From assembly GCA_017643645.1 (NCBI GenBank), contig JAEPNB010000009.1, positions 1-64,000 on the forward strand: a stretch of DNA of 64,000 bases, given 5' to 3'. Shown here piece after piece: positions 28,010 to 37,867 of the stretch. The notes below the pieces were generated by a model that did not search any database, was not told the origin of the DNA, and saw only the letters and a program-made list of their open reading frames with translations. Made by a program: the position numbers and the translations under genes. Each line of letters begins with the position of its first letter. Positions within the stretch are counted from its first letter, which is position 1. The DNA comes from Balneola sp. (GTDB lineage: Bacteria > Bacteroidota > Rhodothermia > Balneolales > Balneolaceae).

Positions 28010-28274
28010 CCTTCAAGCCAAATTTATTTTCAATCAGCTCAGTAATTGTTTTCATAGCCTCTTTTTCATCACTTCCATCAAATTCAAGTTCGAGTTCTGA
28101 ACCATGTTCAGCGGCTAAAGTCATTACACCTAAAATGCTTTTCCCATTTACTTTATAACCATAAAAATGAATAAAAAAGTCCGAAGAAAACTTACTCGCA
28201 GTTTTCACTAATGTAGCAGATGGTCTGGCATGTAAACCAGATGAATTCTTAATCGTTATTTTCTTCTTTATCAT
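28002..28274 (-). CDS. ptsH: Phosphocarrier protein HPr
   Basis: A 90-residue HPr from the ATG at 28274-28272; an upstream in-frame start would add 17 residues unlike HPr. H15 in SSGLHARPSA accepts phosphate from enzyme I. S46 in NGKSILGVM, the site phosphorylated by HPr kinase in many Gram-positive and some Gram-negative bacteria, is also kept. It is first in a six-gene minus-strand operon ending at hpt and is divergent from gatC. Confidence 0.94.
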   Translation of the reverse strand: MIKKKITIKNSSGLHARPSATLVKTASKFSSDFFIHFYGYKVNGKSILGVMTLAAEHGSELELEFDGSDEKEAMKTITELIENKFGLKDE

Positions 28275-28415
28275 TCTTAATGAATTAGCTGTGCGAAAAT
28301 GGGTATAATTATAATAATTTCCCAAGGAATAAGTCTTTTTTTGAATATAGAATTAACCTTTCACTTAATCTTTCTTAAATTCACCCTCAATTAAAATAAT
28401 TACAATACCTATTAC

Positions 28416-28703
28416 ATGTCTGTATCAGATAAAGATGTTCATTACATCGCAAACTTAGCAAGGCTTCAGGTCACTGATGAAGAAGCAAAATCTTACGCAA
28501 AAGATATGAGCAGTATTTTAGAATACATGGAGCTTTTAAATGAAGTAGATACTTCAAATGTAGAGCCTTTAGAACATGTGATTGATCTGGACAGCAGATT
28601 CAGAAAGGACGAAGCAAAGGAGCCTGTATCTCACGAAGACGCGCTCAAAAATGCGCCTGATGCCGACTCTGATTATTTCCGTGTACCTAAAGTAATAGAA
28701 TAA
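28416..28703 (+). CDS. gatC: Asp-tRNA(Asn)/Glu-tRNA(Gln) amidotransferase subunit C
   Basis: The 95-residue GatC tethers and stabilises the GatA-GatB core that amidates Glu-tRNA(Gln) or Asp-tRNA(Asn). The N-terminal helix with VHYIANLARLQVTDEEA (about 8-24), the middle VDTSNVEPLEHV and the C-terminal APDADSDYFRVPKVIE are characteristic. gatA and gatB are not adjacent. It lies 3 bases before the YfhO gene and may be co-transcribed with it. Confidence 0.95.
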   Translation: MSVSDKDVHYIANLARLQVTDEEAKSYAKDMSSILEYMELLNEVDTSNVEPLEHVIDLDSRFRKDEAKEPVSHEDALKNAPDADSDYFRVPKVIE

Positions 28704-28706
28704 TTT

Positions 28707-31184
28707 ATGACCGAACAAAACAAGAATACTTCTCAAGACGGTTTCTTTTATAATCTTTCAGAAGTTAAACAACACCTTATTGCACTGGCTGTACTTTTTT
28801 TGGTGCCTTTTATTTTATTCACGGCTACTACAATCGGAGGAAAAGAATTTCAACGACACGATATTACTCAGTGGAGAGCCGGAGCTGAGTCAATTATTGA
28901 ATACAGAGAGCAATATGGCAAAGAGCCGCTTTGGGCTGAAAACATGTATATGGGAATGCCCGCATATGTTGTATCGGTAAAGAATGAGATCCCTAATATT
29001 GATCGTTTGTCCGGGTTTTTTAAAAGTATTTATCCGGCTTTTCCATATTGGGTAATGTTATCAGGAATGTATTTTTTACTGATATTGATGGGATTCAAAC
29101 CGTTAACTGCTGTATTTGGAAGCTTACTTTATTCATTAACTACCTATTTCCCAATAATAATTGGAGCAGGTCATACTTCGAAATTTGTAGCGCTGGCATA
29201 CGCTCCTTGGGTTCTCGCCGGATATTGGAAACTTACACACTCAAAAAACAGGCTCGCTGGTTTACTGCTCTTTTCAGTTGCGATGGCATTAGAAGTGCGT
29301 GCCGGACATCCTCAAATTACCTACTACTTCATGTACCTACTGGGTTTTTTATGGATTGCAAATTCCTGGAAACTGATTCAGGAAAAGAACTTAAAACAAT
29401 TTGGTATTGTAACGGGATTGCTTGTTCTGGGCGGAGTAATTGGAATTCTTGGCCATGCCCAAAACTTCCTTACTCTACAGGAATATTCTCAATACAGCAT
29501 CAGAGGTGGTTCAGCTTTAGATGGAACAACAGGACTTTCCACAGGCTATGCGTTTGCTTGGTCTCAAGGAATTAAAGAATCATTAACCCTACTGGTTCCG
29601 GAAATATTTGGTGGAGCTTCACCTACTTATTTTGGTCCTAAATCTGTAACCTCAGGTCCCCATTACTTAGGTGCGTTATGTTTACCCTTTTTATTAATCG
29701 CATTATTTCGTCAAAGAAGCAGAACAATGTTTGTATTCTTTGGAACCGGTACTTTGGCGTTATTGTTTGCCTGGGGAGAAAACTTTGCCTTTTTCAATGA
29801 GTTAGCTTTTGATTACATCCCTTTCTTTAACAAATTCCGGGCGCCGGAAACCTGGCTGGTCCTAACTTCTTTTTGTTATACCGTAGTCGCAGTTTATGGA
29901 TTAGATTGGTTTTTTGATTTTGTGAAGCAAAAAACTCCTCAGCTAAAAGAATTATATGCTCCACTTGGCACTGCTGTATTAATATTTGTATTTGTATTTG
30001 TTCAGGTTAAAACCATGGATTATACAAAGCCCGGTGAAGTTGCAAATATTGCTAATCAGATAGCTCAACAAAGCAATGTTAGTCCTGACAATCCACAGGT
30101 TCAGCAAAGAGCCAACACTTATGTACAGCAAAACTTTGTGTCTGACAGACAAGAAAGTGCTAATAAAGATGTATTCCGGTTTGGTCTGTTTCTGATTTTT
30201 GCAGGAGCACTGATCTGGTTTGCGCTTAAACAGAAACTATCTGTCACTTTAGCCTCGTTGGGTCTTATAGTTATTACGGGATTCGATATGATTAGTGTAG
30301 GAAAACGCTACGTTCCTGAACGTGTAGTTGTAAACGCTAACGTAAACCCCGGAAAATACCTGGAGTCTCAGAAAAGAGACATTGATCAATTTATTGTGGA
30401 TAATATTTATTCCGAAAATGGTGAGTACCGATACAGAGTATTTCCGCTACTGGTAAGCCCTTTTCAAGAAGCAACTCCATCTTATTTCTATCCTACAGTA
30501 GGTGGATATACGGGAGCTAAACTTAGCATAGTTTCAGATATCACTTCTCCGGGTGGTCCGCTTTATACTCAGAGCGGAGGTTTAAACTTAAACCTACTGG
30601 GAGCATTAAATGTTAAATACGTAAACTTCCGCCCGGGTCTACCTTTTCAAGGGCTGACTCCTGTTTTCAATGGAAATTCAGGGACGGTTTACGAAAATCA
30701 GAAAATACAACCCAAAGCTTTCTTTGTAGACTCTCTTGTTTATGCAGAGACTCCAAACGAAGCATTTGACTTCATTAGCAATCCTGAAATAGATTATTCA
30801 AAGGTAGCCGTAATCGAAAATTCCGATCAAATTCAGGTTGCTGCAGATTCAACTTCTGAGGTTACCATTACTAATTATACCGGTTCTGAAATAGCTCTAA
30901 ATATATCAAGATCAACGCCCGGTTTTCTGGTACTCAGTGAGATATACTATCCTGCCGGTTGGGTTGCTACACTGAATGGAGAAGAAATCGAAATCTTAAA
31001 AACAAACTATGTGCTTCGCGGTATGAAGATCCCTGCCGGAGACCATGAGCTGGTTATGGAATTTAAGCCTTCTTCTTATTCATTAGGAGTTACTTTAGGG
31101 TGGATTTCCTTGGTTGCTCAAATACTGATCGCTTTAGCATTTGGGGTAACCTATTTCAGAAATAATACTTCAAATAGTGAATGA
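28707..31184 (+). CDS. YfhO family membrane protein (GT-C-like)
   Basis: The 825-residue protein has about a dozen hydrophobic segments and a large periplasmic C-terminal part (about 540-800). The N-terminal loop contains the ...RHDITQWRAGAESI and EPLWAENMYMGMPAY segments typical of YfhO proteins, whose relatives are GT-C glycosyltransferases. In Gram-positives YfhO is needed for glycosylation of lipoteichoic acid; in FCB bacteria its substrate is unknown. It starts 3 bases after gatC and overlaps the GT4 gene by 8 bases, opening the polysaccharide cluster. Confidence 0.85.
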   Translation: MTEQNKNTSQDGFFYNLSEVKQHLIALAVLFLVPFILFTATTIGGKEFQRHDITQWRAGAESIIEYREQYGKEPLWAENMYMGMPAYVVSVKNEIPNIDRLSGFFKSIYPAFPYWVMLSGMYFLLILMGFKPLTAVFGSLLYSLTTYFPIIIGAGHTSKFVALAYAPWVLAGYWKLTHSKNRLAGLLLFSVAMALEVRAGHPQITYYFMYLLGFLWIANSWKLIQEKNLKQFGIVTGLLVLGGVIGILGHAQNFLTLQEYSQYSIRGGSALDGTTGLSTGYAFAWSQGIKESLTLLVPEIFGGASPTYFGPKSVTSGPHYLGALCLPFLLIALFRQRSRTMFVFFGTGTLALLFAWGENFAFFNELAFDYIPFFNKFRAPETWLVLTSFCYTVVAVYGLDWFFDFVKQKTPQLKELYAPLGTAVLIFVFVFVQVKTMDYTKPGEVANIANQIAQQSNVSPDNPQVQQRANTYVQQNFVSDRQESANKDVFRFGLFLIFAGALIWFALKQKLSVTLASLGLIVITGFDMISVGKRYVPERVVVNANVNPGKYLESQKRDIDQFIVDNIYSENGEYRYRVFPLLVSPFQEATPSYFYPTVGGYTGAKLSIVSDITSPGGPLYTQSGGLNLNLLGALNVKYVNFRPGLPFQGLTPVFNGNSGTVYENQKIQPKAFFVDSLVYAETPNEAFDFISNPEIDYSKVAVIENSDQIQVAADSTSEVTITNYTGSEIALNISRSTPGFLVLSEIYYPAGWVATLNGEEIEILKTNYVLRGMKIPAGDHELVMEFKPSSYSLGVTLGWISLVAQILIALAFGVTYFRNNTSNSE

Positions 31185-32487
31185 AAAAACAAAAGTTCTG
31201 ATCATCACCTATTACTGGCCTCCCAGTGGAGGTGCCGGTGTTCAAAGATGGGTTAAATTTGCCAAGTATTTACCTGAATTTAATATAGAGCCTTTTGTAT
31301 TAACTGTTGAAAATGGAACATACCCACTCGTTGATAATTCTCTAAATAAAGAAGTCTCATCAGCATTACCTGTCTTTAGATCAAAAAGTATAGAACCATA
31401 CTCTTTATTTGCGGGGTTGACAGGCAAAACGGATAAAGAGGTTTCCACTCCATCAACTGCTTTTTCTAGTGATGGCTCTTTATTAAAAAAAATTGGAATC
31501 TGGGTAAGAGCTAATTTTTTTATCCCTGACGCAAGAATTGGTTGGATACCGTTTGCTCTAAAGAAAGCTGAATCAATTATCTCTGAGAATGGAATTAAAC
31601 AAGTCATTACAACAGGACCGCCAAATTCAACGCATCTAATTGGTTTAAAACTAAAAACAAAATATCCTGATCTGAATTGGATTATGGATATGAGAGATCC
31701 CTGGAGTCAAATTTTCTATAACCAGCAGCTGCCCAGAACAGATAGAGCTTCAAAGAAAGATATTTCGTTAGAAAAAAAGTGTTTAACAAAAGCCGATGAA
31801 GTAATTGTTGTTTCAGATAGTATGAATAAAGTTCAGCAAAATGTTTTTAGCCGTCACTATCACACAATTACAAATGGCTTTGATCATGATGATTTCGAGT
31901 TAACTAATGATAAAAACAAACTTGATACGCTATCCATTAAGTATGTTGGAAGCATGACTGAAGCTGCAATTCCTCATTCATTTTTTAAAGCTCTGAGTTC
32001 ACTCGATGATGACATGAGGATAAAGATCAGTGTATCATTTTTTGGATCATTTAATGAAAAAGTAAAAGAGATTATAAATAGATATGAATTGCAAGATCTG
32101 ATCAGTTACCATGGATATATTCCTCATAAAGCTGCTAAAAAAGAAATGCAGACTGCTGACCTGTTATTACTTGTAATTCCTGATACTGAAGACAACGAAC
32201 TTATTATTACAGGCAAGATATTTGACTACATCGGGGCACAAAAACCCATTTTATGTATCGGACCAGAAAATGGAGATGCGTCTAATTTAATTATTGAAAA
32301 TAATTTAGGGGAAAATTTTAGCTATCACGAACGCGAAGCCATAACCCGGTTCTTAATTGATCAGCTCTCCGGAAATGAATATCCGTATAAGATCTGGACT
32401 AAGGATTTTAAATTACACCCATTCTCAAGATTCAATCTAACCAAGAAACTAAGTGATTTAATCAACTCTAAGGAATCCACATTTTGA
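31177..32487 (+). CDS. Family 4-type glycosyltransferase
   Basis: A 436-residue GT-B fold glycosyltransferase, GTG start at 31177. The N-terminal domain has YYWPPSGGAGVQRWVKFAKYL (about 10-30) and WIMDMRDPW (about 168-176). The C-terminal domain carries ITNGFDHDDF, a Rossmann segment YVGSMTEAA, and the GKIFDYIGAQKPIL donor site (about 350-363) where GT4 enzymes hold E-x7-E-like residues. Donor and acceptor cannot be inferred. It overlaps the YfhO gene by 8 bases and the deacetylase-like gene by 4. Confidence 0.88.
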   Translation: MNEKTKVLIITYYWPPSGGAGVQRWVKFAKYLPEFNIEPFVLTVENGTYPLVDNSLNKEVSSALPVFRSKSIEPYSLFAGLTGKTDKEVSTPSTAFSSDGSLLKKIGIWVRANFFIPDARIGWIPFALKKAESIISENGIKQVITTGPPNSTHLIGLKLKTKYPDLNWIMDMRDPWSQIFYNQQLPRTDRASKKDISLEKKCLTKADEVIVVSDSMNKVQQNVFSRHYHTITNGFDHDDFELTNDKNKLDTLSIKYVGSMTEAAIPHSFFKALSSLDDDMRIKISVSFFGSFNEKVKEIINRYELQDLISYHGYIPHKAAKKEMQTADLLLLVIPDTEDNELIITGKIFDYIGAQKPILCIGPENGDASNLIIENNLGENFSYHEREAITRFLIDQLSGNEYPYKIWTKDFKLHPFSRFNLTKKLSDLINSKESTF

Positions 32488-33794
32488 GTTATTATTCAGA
32501 TTATATCATTGAGACATTCAAATCAGTTTACAAAATAGATCCGGATATCAATCTGAATTATGGGAATTCTGACTCTAAAATTTCCATACAAAACAAAGCA
32601 TTCGATTATTTTAACTCAGAATTCATTAACCCTCCTGACATCATTTGGAAAGAATGGTTTGGTACTGAGATCCCTTTTTTGTTTGATAATGATAACACAC
32701 TACCCATTATCAGTTATTCCGAAAATTCAGTTGTTATTAATTATGATATAATAGGGAGTGCTTTCTTTTTTTTAGGGAATTGGCAAGAGCTTGAAAGTAC
32801 AAAACGGGATAGCATGGGAAGATATCCATTTAAAGAAAGTCTGCAATCCCAATACAACTTTGCACACTTGCCGGTTGTTAACTATTACTTCGATATTCTT
32901 AAAACAGTTATAGAACATGTTGAAGGTGTAACAATTGAAAGAAAGCTATGGAAAAAATCTTCTTTTGCGGTTTCAGTATCACATGATATTGACAAGATAA
33001 ACAGCGGATGGATCGAAGGCTCTGCAAACTCACTTAAGAAAGGCAGGATTGTTAAAGCATTAAAGGGCGTGCTTCTAAAAGTTTTCAAAAAAGATCCATG
33101 GAATAATCTTAATGAGATACTTGAACTTGAAAACCAGCTTCAGGTAAATTCTACTTTCTTTTTTCTCACCAAAAAAGGGAATGGGAATGCTGACTATCAA
33201 TTTGATGAAGTTTCTTTATACTTTAAAAATATCAGAGATCACAACTCTGAGGTTGCCCTTCATGCTAGTTTGAATAGTTATAAAGATCCTGAAATTTTAG
33301 AAAAAGAAGCGGGATATTTTGATAAAAAAACTAAAGGATTAAGGTTTCATTTTCTTAAATACGATCCAGTTTTATACTCAGAAGTTCTCGACCAAACCAG
33401 TCTGGAATACGACTCTTCTTCAGGGTTTGCAGAACATATAGGTTTCAGGAATGGATATTGTTTTCCTTTTCGTCCTTTCAATCATACCTTAAAACAAGCT
33501 TCAAATTTTATCTCAATTCCTTTAGTAATTATGGATGCAACTCTACGAAGTAAAAACTACATGGATTTGCAACTAAACTCGCTTCATCAGATAAGTAAGA
33601 TCACAAATGAAGTTGAGAATTTTGGTGGACTACTCACTATACTTTGGCACAATAATTATTTCTCAGATTTTAAGTTCAAAGGATGGTCTGAGTTTTTTAT
33701 AAATATTATCAATGATTTGAAAAGCAGAGGCGCTTCATTTCATACTTGCGAACAAATATGTAACATTTACAAAGGGAATAGTGGGAAAATTTAG
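32484..33794 (+). CDS. Polysaccharide deacetylase-like protein
   Basis: A 436-residue protein starting at TTG 32484, which overlaps the preceding stop (TTGA). The N-terminal 150 residues form a domain seen in other surface polysaccharide cluster proteins. The rest resembles a NodB/CE4 fold: SVSHDIDKI (about 168-176) supplies the catalytic/metal Asp pair, EVALHASLNSY (about 256-266) the His motif, and LLTILWHNNYFS (about 388-399) the C-terminal His. It may de-N-acetylate a glycan intermediate, but divergence from classical CE4 leaves activity open. Confidence 0.78.
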   Translation: MSYYSDYIIETFKSVYKIDPDINLNYGNSDSKISIQNKAFDYFNSEFINPPDIIWKEWFGTEIPFLFDNDNTLPIISYSENSVVINYDIIGSAFFFLGNWQELESTKRDSMGRYPFKESLQSQYNFAHLPVVNYYFDILKTVIEHVEGVTIERKLWKKSSFAVSVSHDIDKINSGWIEGSANSLKKGRIVKALKGVLLKVFKKDPWNNLNEILELENQLQVNSTFFFLTKKGNGNADYQFDEVSLYFKNIRDHNSEVALHASLNSYKDPEILEKEAGYFDKKTKGLRFHFLKYDPVLYSEVLDQTSLEYDSSSGFAEHIGFRNGYCFPFRPFNHTLKQASNFISIPLVIMDATLRSKNYMDLQLNSLHQISKITNEVENFGGLLTILWHNNYFSDFKFKGWSEFFINIINDLKSRGASFHTCEQICNIYKGNSGKI

Positions 33795-34722
33795 CTTCGC
33801 ATACCGTACTTACTTAGGAATTAACAAAGTATTAAGCCGCTTTGAGCGCTTGAACGTAAAAAGTGACTTTTCTACAAAAACCCCGCCTATTTTTATTCTG
33901 GGGGCACCTCGATCAGGGACTACTTTATTTTATCAGTCTTTAGTGCTTGAGTTTGATTTTGCGTACTTATCAAACCTGCATTGCAAACTATTTGGAGCTC
34001 CGTATCTGGCTGAAAAAATTTCTGATTACAGATCAAAATATCAGCAAAACCCGACTTTTAAATCCCGTTTTGGAAGTACAAAAAATTGGTTTTCTCCTAG
34101 TGAATGTGGTGAATACTGGTATAGGTTCTTCAGAAGATCTCCTCAATTTGTCTCATTGGCAGATGCAGAAGGTCAAGAACTAATTAATCTGAAGACTTCT
34201 TATTACGCACTTCAAAATGCTGCAAATAAACCTGTTGTCTTTAAAAACCTGCTTTCTGTATTGCGACTGGAACCCATACTTGAAGTTTTTCCGGACGCAT
34301 TGTTTTTATATGTAAGAAGAAATGAAGTGGAAAACGCGCATTCGATCTTGGCAGCCCGTAAAGCTTTGTATAATGATTATGATAAGTGGTTTTCACTACA
34401 GCCTCCTTCTGTAAGTAAAATTTCATTGCTATCTCCTGAAAAACAAGCTGTAGAGCAAATTCGTGAAGTACATTCCCTGATAAAAAAAAGCTTAAAAGGA
34501 AAAGAAAAGCAGCTTTTTGAACTTGATTACGAGGCTTTTTGTAATAATCCTGAATTGATAATGGATAATGTTTCTTCTTTCTTATCCCAAAACGGATTTA
34601 GACACTCAAGAAGCTCTACTATTAAAGAGCCGTTTAAAAAGAGTTCGAAAATTACAATCGACAAGGAATTATACTCGAACTTAGTTCAGTATATTCAAAA
34701 TAATCCCATGAAGACACCATGA
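33781..34722 (+). CDS. Sulfotransferase family protein
   Basis: The 313-residue protein starts at GTG 33781 and overlaps the deacetylase gene by 14 bases. The PAPS 5'-phosphosulfate loop is FILGAPRSGTTLFY (38-51), and the 3'-phosphate region is ALFLYVRRNEVENAHSI (about 173-189). It probably sulfates a surface glycan made by neighbouring enzymes; the acceptor is unknown. The C-terminus lies 4 bases inside the next gene. Confidence 0.87.
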   Translation: MGKFSFAYRTYLGINKVLSRFERLNVKSDFSTKTPPIFILGAPRSGTTLFYQSLVLEFDFAYLSNLHCKLFGAPYLAEKISDYRSKYQQNPTFKSRFGSTKNWFSPSECGEYWYRFFRRSPQFVSLADAEGQELINLKTSYYALQNAANKPVVFKNLLSVLRLEPILEVFPDALFLYVRRNEVENAHSILAARKALYNDYDKWFSLQPPSVSKISLLSPEKQAVEQIREVHSLIKKSLKGKEKQLFELDYEAFCNNPELIMDNVSSFLSQNGFRHSRSSTIKEPFKKSSKITIDKELYSNLVQYIQNNPMKTP

Positions 34723-35636
34723 GTACCGATTCTATAACAAATTCAGTATTTCAAGAAGAATGGTGGCTCGAAGCAGTAGCTCCGGGACAGTGGAATTATG
34801 CCACAGTAAAAAAAGGAGATGAGCTGTATGCAAAAATGCCATTCATTATTAAAAAAATGGGGCCTTTTGCAATATCAACCATGCCCATTTTTACACAGGT
34901 GTTAGGGCCTTGTTTCAAAAAAATTGAAAGCAAAGAATCCAGTCGGCTATCCAGAGAAAAAGAGTTAATTACTGATCTCTTAAAACAGCTTCCTGATATT
35001 GTATATTTCAAACAACGGTTTCATTACTCTTTACAAAACTGGTTACCATTCTACTGGAAAGGCTTTGAACAAACTACACGCTATACTTACATTTTAGAAG
35101 ATATTTCCGATCCTGAAGTAGTTTGGAACAATATGGATGGCAACATCAGAAGAGAGATAAAGAAAGCCCGGGAACAAATAACTATTGAGACTTCAGACGA
35201 TGCTTCCTTAATGTGGAAATTTCATTGCTCCAACTTTCCAAATCAAAAGTCTCCTGAAGGAACATTAGATGATTTTGTTCGTGTTTATGCTGCATGTAAA
35301 TCAAACGATTCCGGTCAAATTTTAGTAGCTAAAAGTGGCGATGAAGTAGTAGCTGCACTCTTTATTGTTTGGGATAAAAACTCAGCCTATTACTTATTAG
35401 GTGGCACTTTGAACAAATACAAATCAACAGGTGCCTTCAGCTATTTAATGTATGAAGCTGTGAAATATGTATCGGACAAAACTAAATCTTTTGATTTTGA
35501 AGGTTCAATGATAAAATCAATTGAAAAATTTTACAGAAGCTTTGGTGCAACTCAAAAACCATATTTTCATATAACCAGAAAAACTAAACTTGTCCGGTTT
35601 TTGATATCTTTGAAAGAACTGCTCTCTTCTAATTGA
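34719..35636 (+). CDS. GNAT/FemAB-like acyltransferase
   Basis: A 305-residue protein of the Acetyltransf_6/BioF2-like group. The N-terminal part contains WWLEAVAPGQWNYA (about 15-28). A second half has NMDGNIRREIKKAREQ (about 138-153), the GQILVAKSGDEVVAALFIVW strand pair, YYLLGGTLNKYKSTGA (about 226-241) and KSFDFEGSMIKSIEKFYRSFGA, typical of FemAB relatives in glycan clusters. It may acylate or aminoacylate a sugar. It is the last gene of the plus-strand run, 13 bases before a convergent GT4 gene. Confidence 0.82.
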   Translation: MSTDSITNSVFQEEWWLEAVAPGQWNYATVKKGDELYAKMPFIIKKMGPFAISTMPIFTQVLGPCFKKIESKESSRLSREKELITDLLKQLPDIVYFKQRFHYSLQNWLPFYWKGFEQTTRYTYILEDISDPEVVWNNMDGNIRREIKKAREQITIETSDDASLMWKFHCSNFPNQKSPEGTLDDFVRVYAACKSNDSGQILVAKSGDEVVAALFIVWDKNSAYYLLGGTLNKYKSTGAFSYLMYEAVKYVSDKTKSFDFEGSMIKSIEKFYRSFGATQKPYFHITRKTKLVRFLISLKELLSSN

Positions 35637-35649
35637 TTGATAATTTAAA

Positions 35650-36810
35650 TCATTCTAATACGGCTTCTATTTCTGACTTGTAGCTTTTTCCAACTGTAGA
35701 ATATGAAAATCGATTCTGATATTTTTCAGCTATTGATTCACGTTCGAATGAATATTCCCCTTCAATTATTTTTTTTAGTTTTTCAGCCCAGTGGTCCGGA
35801 GTATTTTCAATAACAAAGTCGCCGTTCTGCTCATCAATCAGTTCTTTTAGAACTTCCAATTCCGTTACAATACACGGCAAGCCGGTACATGCTGCTTCTG
35901 CAATCACTACACCAAAAGTCTCTTTTTCAGTTGGTTGAAGCAGGAAGTCAGCCTTTTGCATTCTATTTGCTATTTCCTCTTTTGGTTGCCCCCCAAGAAA
36001 TTCTATTCTTGTACTAATATCACTATTTTCTATTTCTTTCCTAAGTATTTCCTGTTTTCCTCCTCTGCCGATAAATGTTAGCTGAATCTTTTTTTGGTCC
36101 CTTTTTTCAAGAAGTTTAATGGCTTCGATCAGTACATCCGGCCTCTTATGCATCTTCTTTTTGTTCAGCCAAAAGTTGGTAACGCAAAGTAATTGAATAG
36201 TTTCTTGCGGTTCTTTTGCTTTAAAGTGAAACATATCCGGGTTAACAATATTGGGAATAACTTTTGTTTTATGATTACATCCCACTACAGCGTTGATTTG
36301 ATCCCCCAGAAACTTAGAAACCGGAAATATTTTTGATGCAGACTTATATGCTTTTATGGCTTTATTTTTAAAAAATGGTTTACCGAATACCCAGTTTAAA
36401 TTGGTCCAGTGTTCAGTAAGTGTAAACGGTATGCTCAGATCTTTTGAAAGATCATAACCTAAAATTCCGGCAGGGTAAATTACATTTGCATGAATTAAAT
36501 CGGGTTTAAAATCTGAATGTATATTTTTGTAATAGTATTTTTTTAAAATTTTATAGTACAGAGGCCAAAACAGGTTTACTAATTTATGAGCTCGGGATAA
36601 AATCTTAATTGTAGTTACATCTATTCCGTCTTTTATAAACTCATTTATCTCTTTTTTATAAAAGTGTTTATCTGATGGTTCCGCTACTATCTGTATCACT
36701 TTCAATTGCATATCTGCTTCTTTGAAAGCAAGAGCATGCTCATGAACAAAAATTGCCGCGGCCGGATTTGTTTTAGTAGGGTACCAGGAAGTCAAAAATA
36801 AAATTTTCAA
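35650..36810 (-). CDS. Family 4 glycosyltransferase
   Basis: A 386-residue GT4 enzyme. The N-terminus reads FLTSWYPTKTNPAAAIFVHEHA (first residues split around the nucleotide-sugar loop), followed by DLIHANVIYPAGIL (about 105-118) and LTEHW. The C-terminal domain has NIVNPDMFH, FIGRGGKQE and the E-x7-E-type donor motif EKETFGVVIAEAACTGLP (about 315-332). It is the last gene of the minus-strand polysaccharide run, 17 bases after the GT2 gene. Confidence 0.9.
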   Translation of the reverse strand: MKILFLTSWYPTKTNPAAAIFVHEHALAFKEADMQLKVIQIVAEPSDKHFYKKEINEFIKDGIDVTTIKILSRAHKLVNLFWPLYYKILKKYYYKNIHSDFKPDLIHANVIYPAGILGYDLSKDLSIPFTLTEHWTNLNWVFGKPFFKNKAIKAYKSASKIFPVSKFLGDQINAVVGCNHKTKVIPNIVNPDMFHFKAKEPQETIQLLCVTNFWLNKKKMHKRPDVLIEAIKLLEKRDQKKIQLTFIGRGGKQEILRKEIENSDISTRIEFLGGQPKEEIANRMQKADFLLQPTEKETFGVVIAEAACTGLPCIVTELEVLKELIDEQNGDFVIENTPDHWAEKLKKIIEGEYSFERESIAEKYQNRFSYSTVGKSYKSEIEAVLE

Positions 36811-36827
36811 ACCGGCTCCTTCAATTT

Positions 36828-37808
36828 TTAGTTACCTGTTAGTTTTGCGAGTCTGTCGACAAAAGAAAATCTTCTAAGAGGTCGCAAAAACCTTTTCACT
36901 CCGGATCTCATCAATCCTATTCTAAGCTTTATTTTTTGTATCCTGATTTTGCTGTGATATCTGTAATTAGAATACTCATCAAACTGATCTAAGATCCATA
37001 TATATCCTTCTACCCTTTCTTTTCTTTTGCTATGATCTGAAGTATGAGTCCAGGAATTTTTTGTTCCAATTTGATAAACACATGTTGCACTATCCAGATA
37101 TAGAAAATCTCCTTTTGTACCTAAATACAGTGTTAGTGGAGTGTCTCCTACAATGGCATTAAAAAACCAATTTGGTAATTCGCTCAGATATTTGCTTCTA
37201 AAAAACATAGAAGCTGACGGCATAAATCCACCTGCAGGTCTGATTGCCTCTTTAAGTGTAAACTTCTTTCCATCGAATGCATTTTTAGGCCTGTAAGTTT
37301 TTTTTGATATCACCTCATTTGTTTCTCTGCTTAAATAGTGATACTCCGCAGCTGTAAAACAGATTGAACAATCCTTACTTTCCTCCATTGCATCAAATTG
37401 CTTCTGGAGTTTATATGGATCTTTCCAGTAATCATCGCCTTCACAAAACGCAATATATTTTCCCTTTGCCTGCGTTAAATTGTACAAAAAATTAAATCTT
37501 CCTGTGGGAGAACCGGATAATATAATATTATTTTCCCGGTGATGAAGAAACAACCTTATTTTGTCCGGATATTTTTCGGCATATTTAATGCAAATATCCC
37601 TTGTTTCATCTGTAGACTCATCTTCTCCAAGTAGAATTTCAAAATTAACATTGGTTTTCTGAGCCAGTATTCTATCTAAACAGTTCGCGATAAATTTCTC
37701 GTGTTGAAAAGTCTGAATACAAACAGAAATTTCAACATTATCCGATACCCTGTCAGGGTAATGAATTACTTCTTTTTTTTTATGCTTATTTAAAAAGCTA
37801 TTTATCAT
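36828..37808 (-). CDS. Family 2 glycosyltransferase
   Basis: A 326-residue GT-A enzyme. The N-terminal ISVCIQTFQHEKFIANCLDRIL (about 27-48, broken here by function: nucleotide loop then helix) and ILLGEDESTDETRDIC (about 58-73) are the UDP-binding elements; CEGDDYW (about 122-128) supplies the metal-binding DxD. No membrane anchor is seen except a basic C-terminal tail. It probably adds one sugar to a lipid-linked repeat unit. Between it and the upstream acyltransferase gene lie 59 bases. Confidence 0.9.
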   Translation of the reverse strand: MINSFLNKHKKKEVIHYPDRVSDNVEISVCIQTFQHEKFIANCLDRILAQKTNVNFEILLGEDESTDETRDICIKYAEKYPDKIRLFLHHRENNIILSGSPTGRFNFLYNLTQAKGKYIAFCEGDDYWKDPYKLQKQFDAMEESKDCSICFTAAEYHYLSRETNEVISKKTYRPKNAFDGKKFTLKEAIRPAGGFMPSASMFFRSKYLSELPNWFFNAIVGDTPLTLYLGTKGDFLYLDSATCVYQIGTKNSWTHTSDHSKRKERVEGYIWILDQFDEYSNYRYHSKIRIQKIKLRIGLMRSGVKRFLRPLRRFSFVDRLAKLTGN

Positions 37809-37867
37809 TTATACAACCGGGTTCCTCTTTTAACTTTTCTATACTAAGCCAAATATTAAACGACTGC

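Noticed and set aside
28275-28325. A 17-residue extension of HPr
   Set aside because: HPr is about 90 residues and starts directly before the first strand; starting at 28274 also places His at 15 and Ser at 46.
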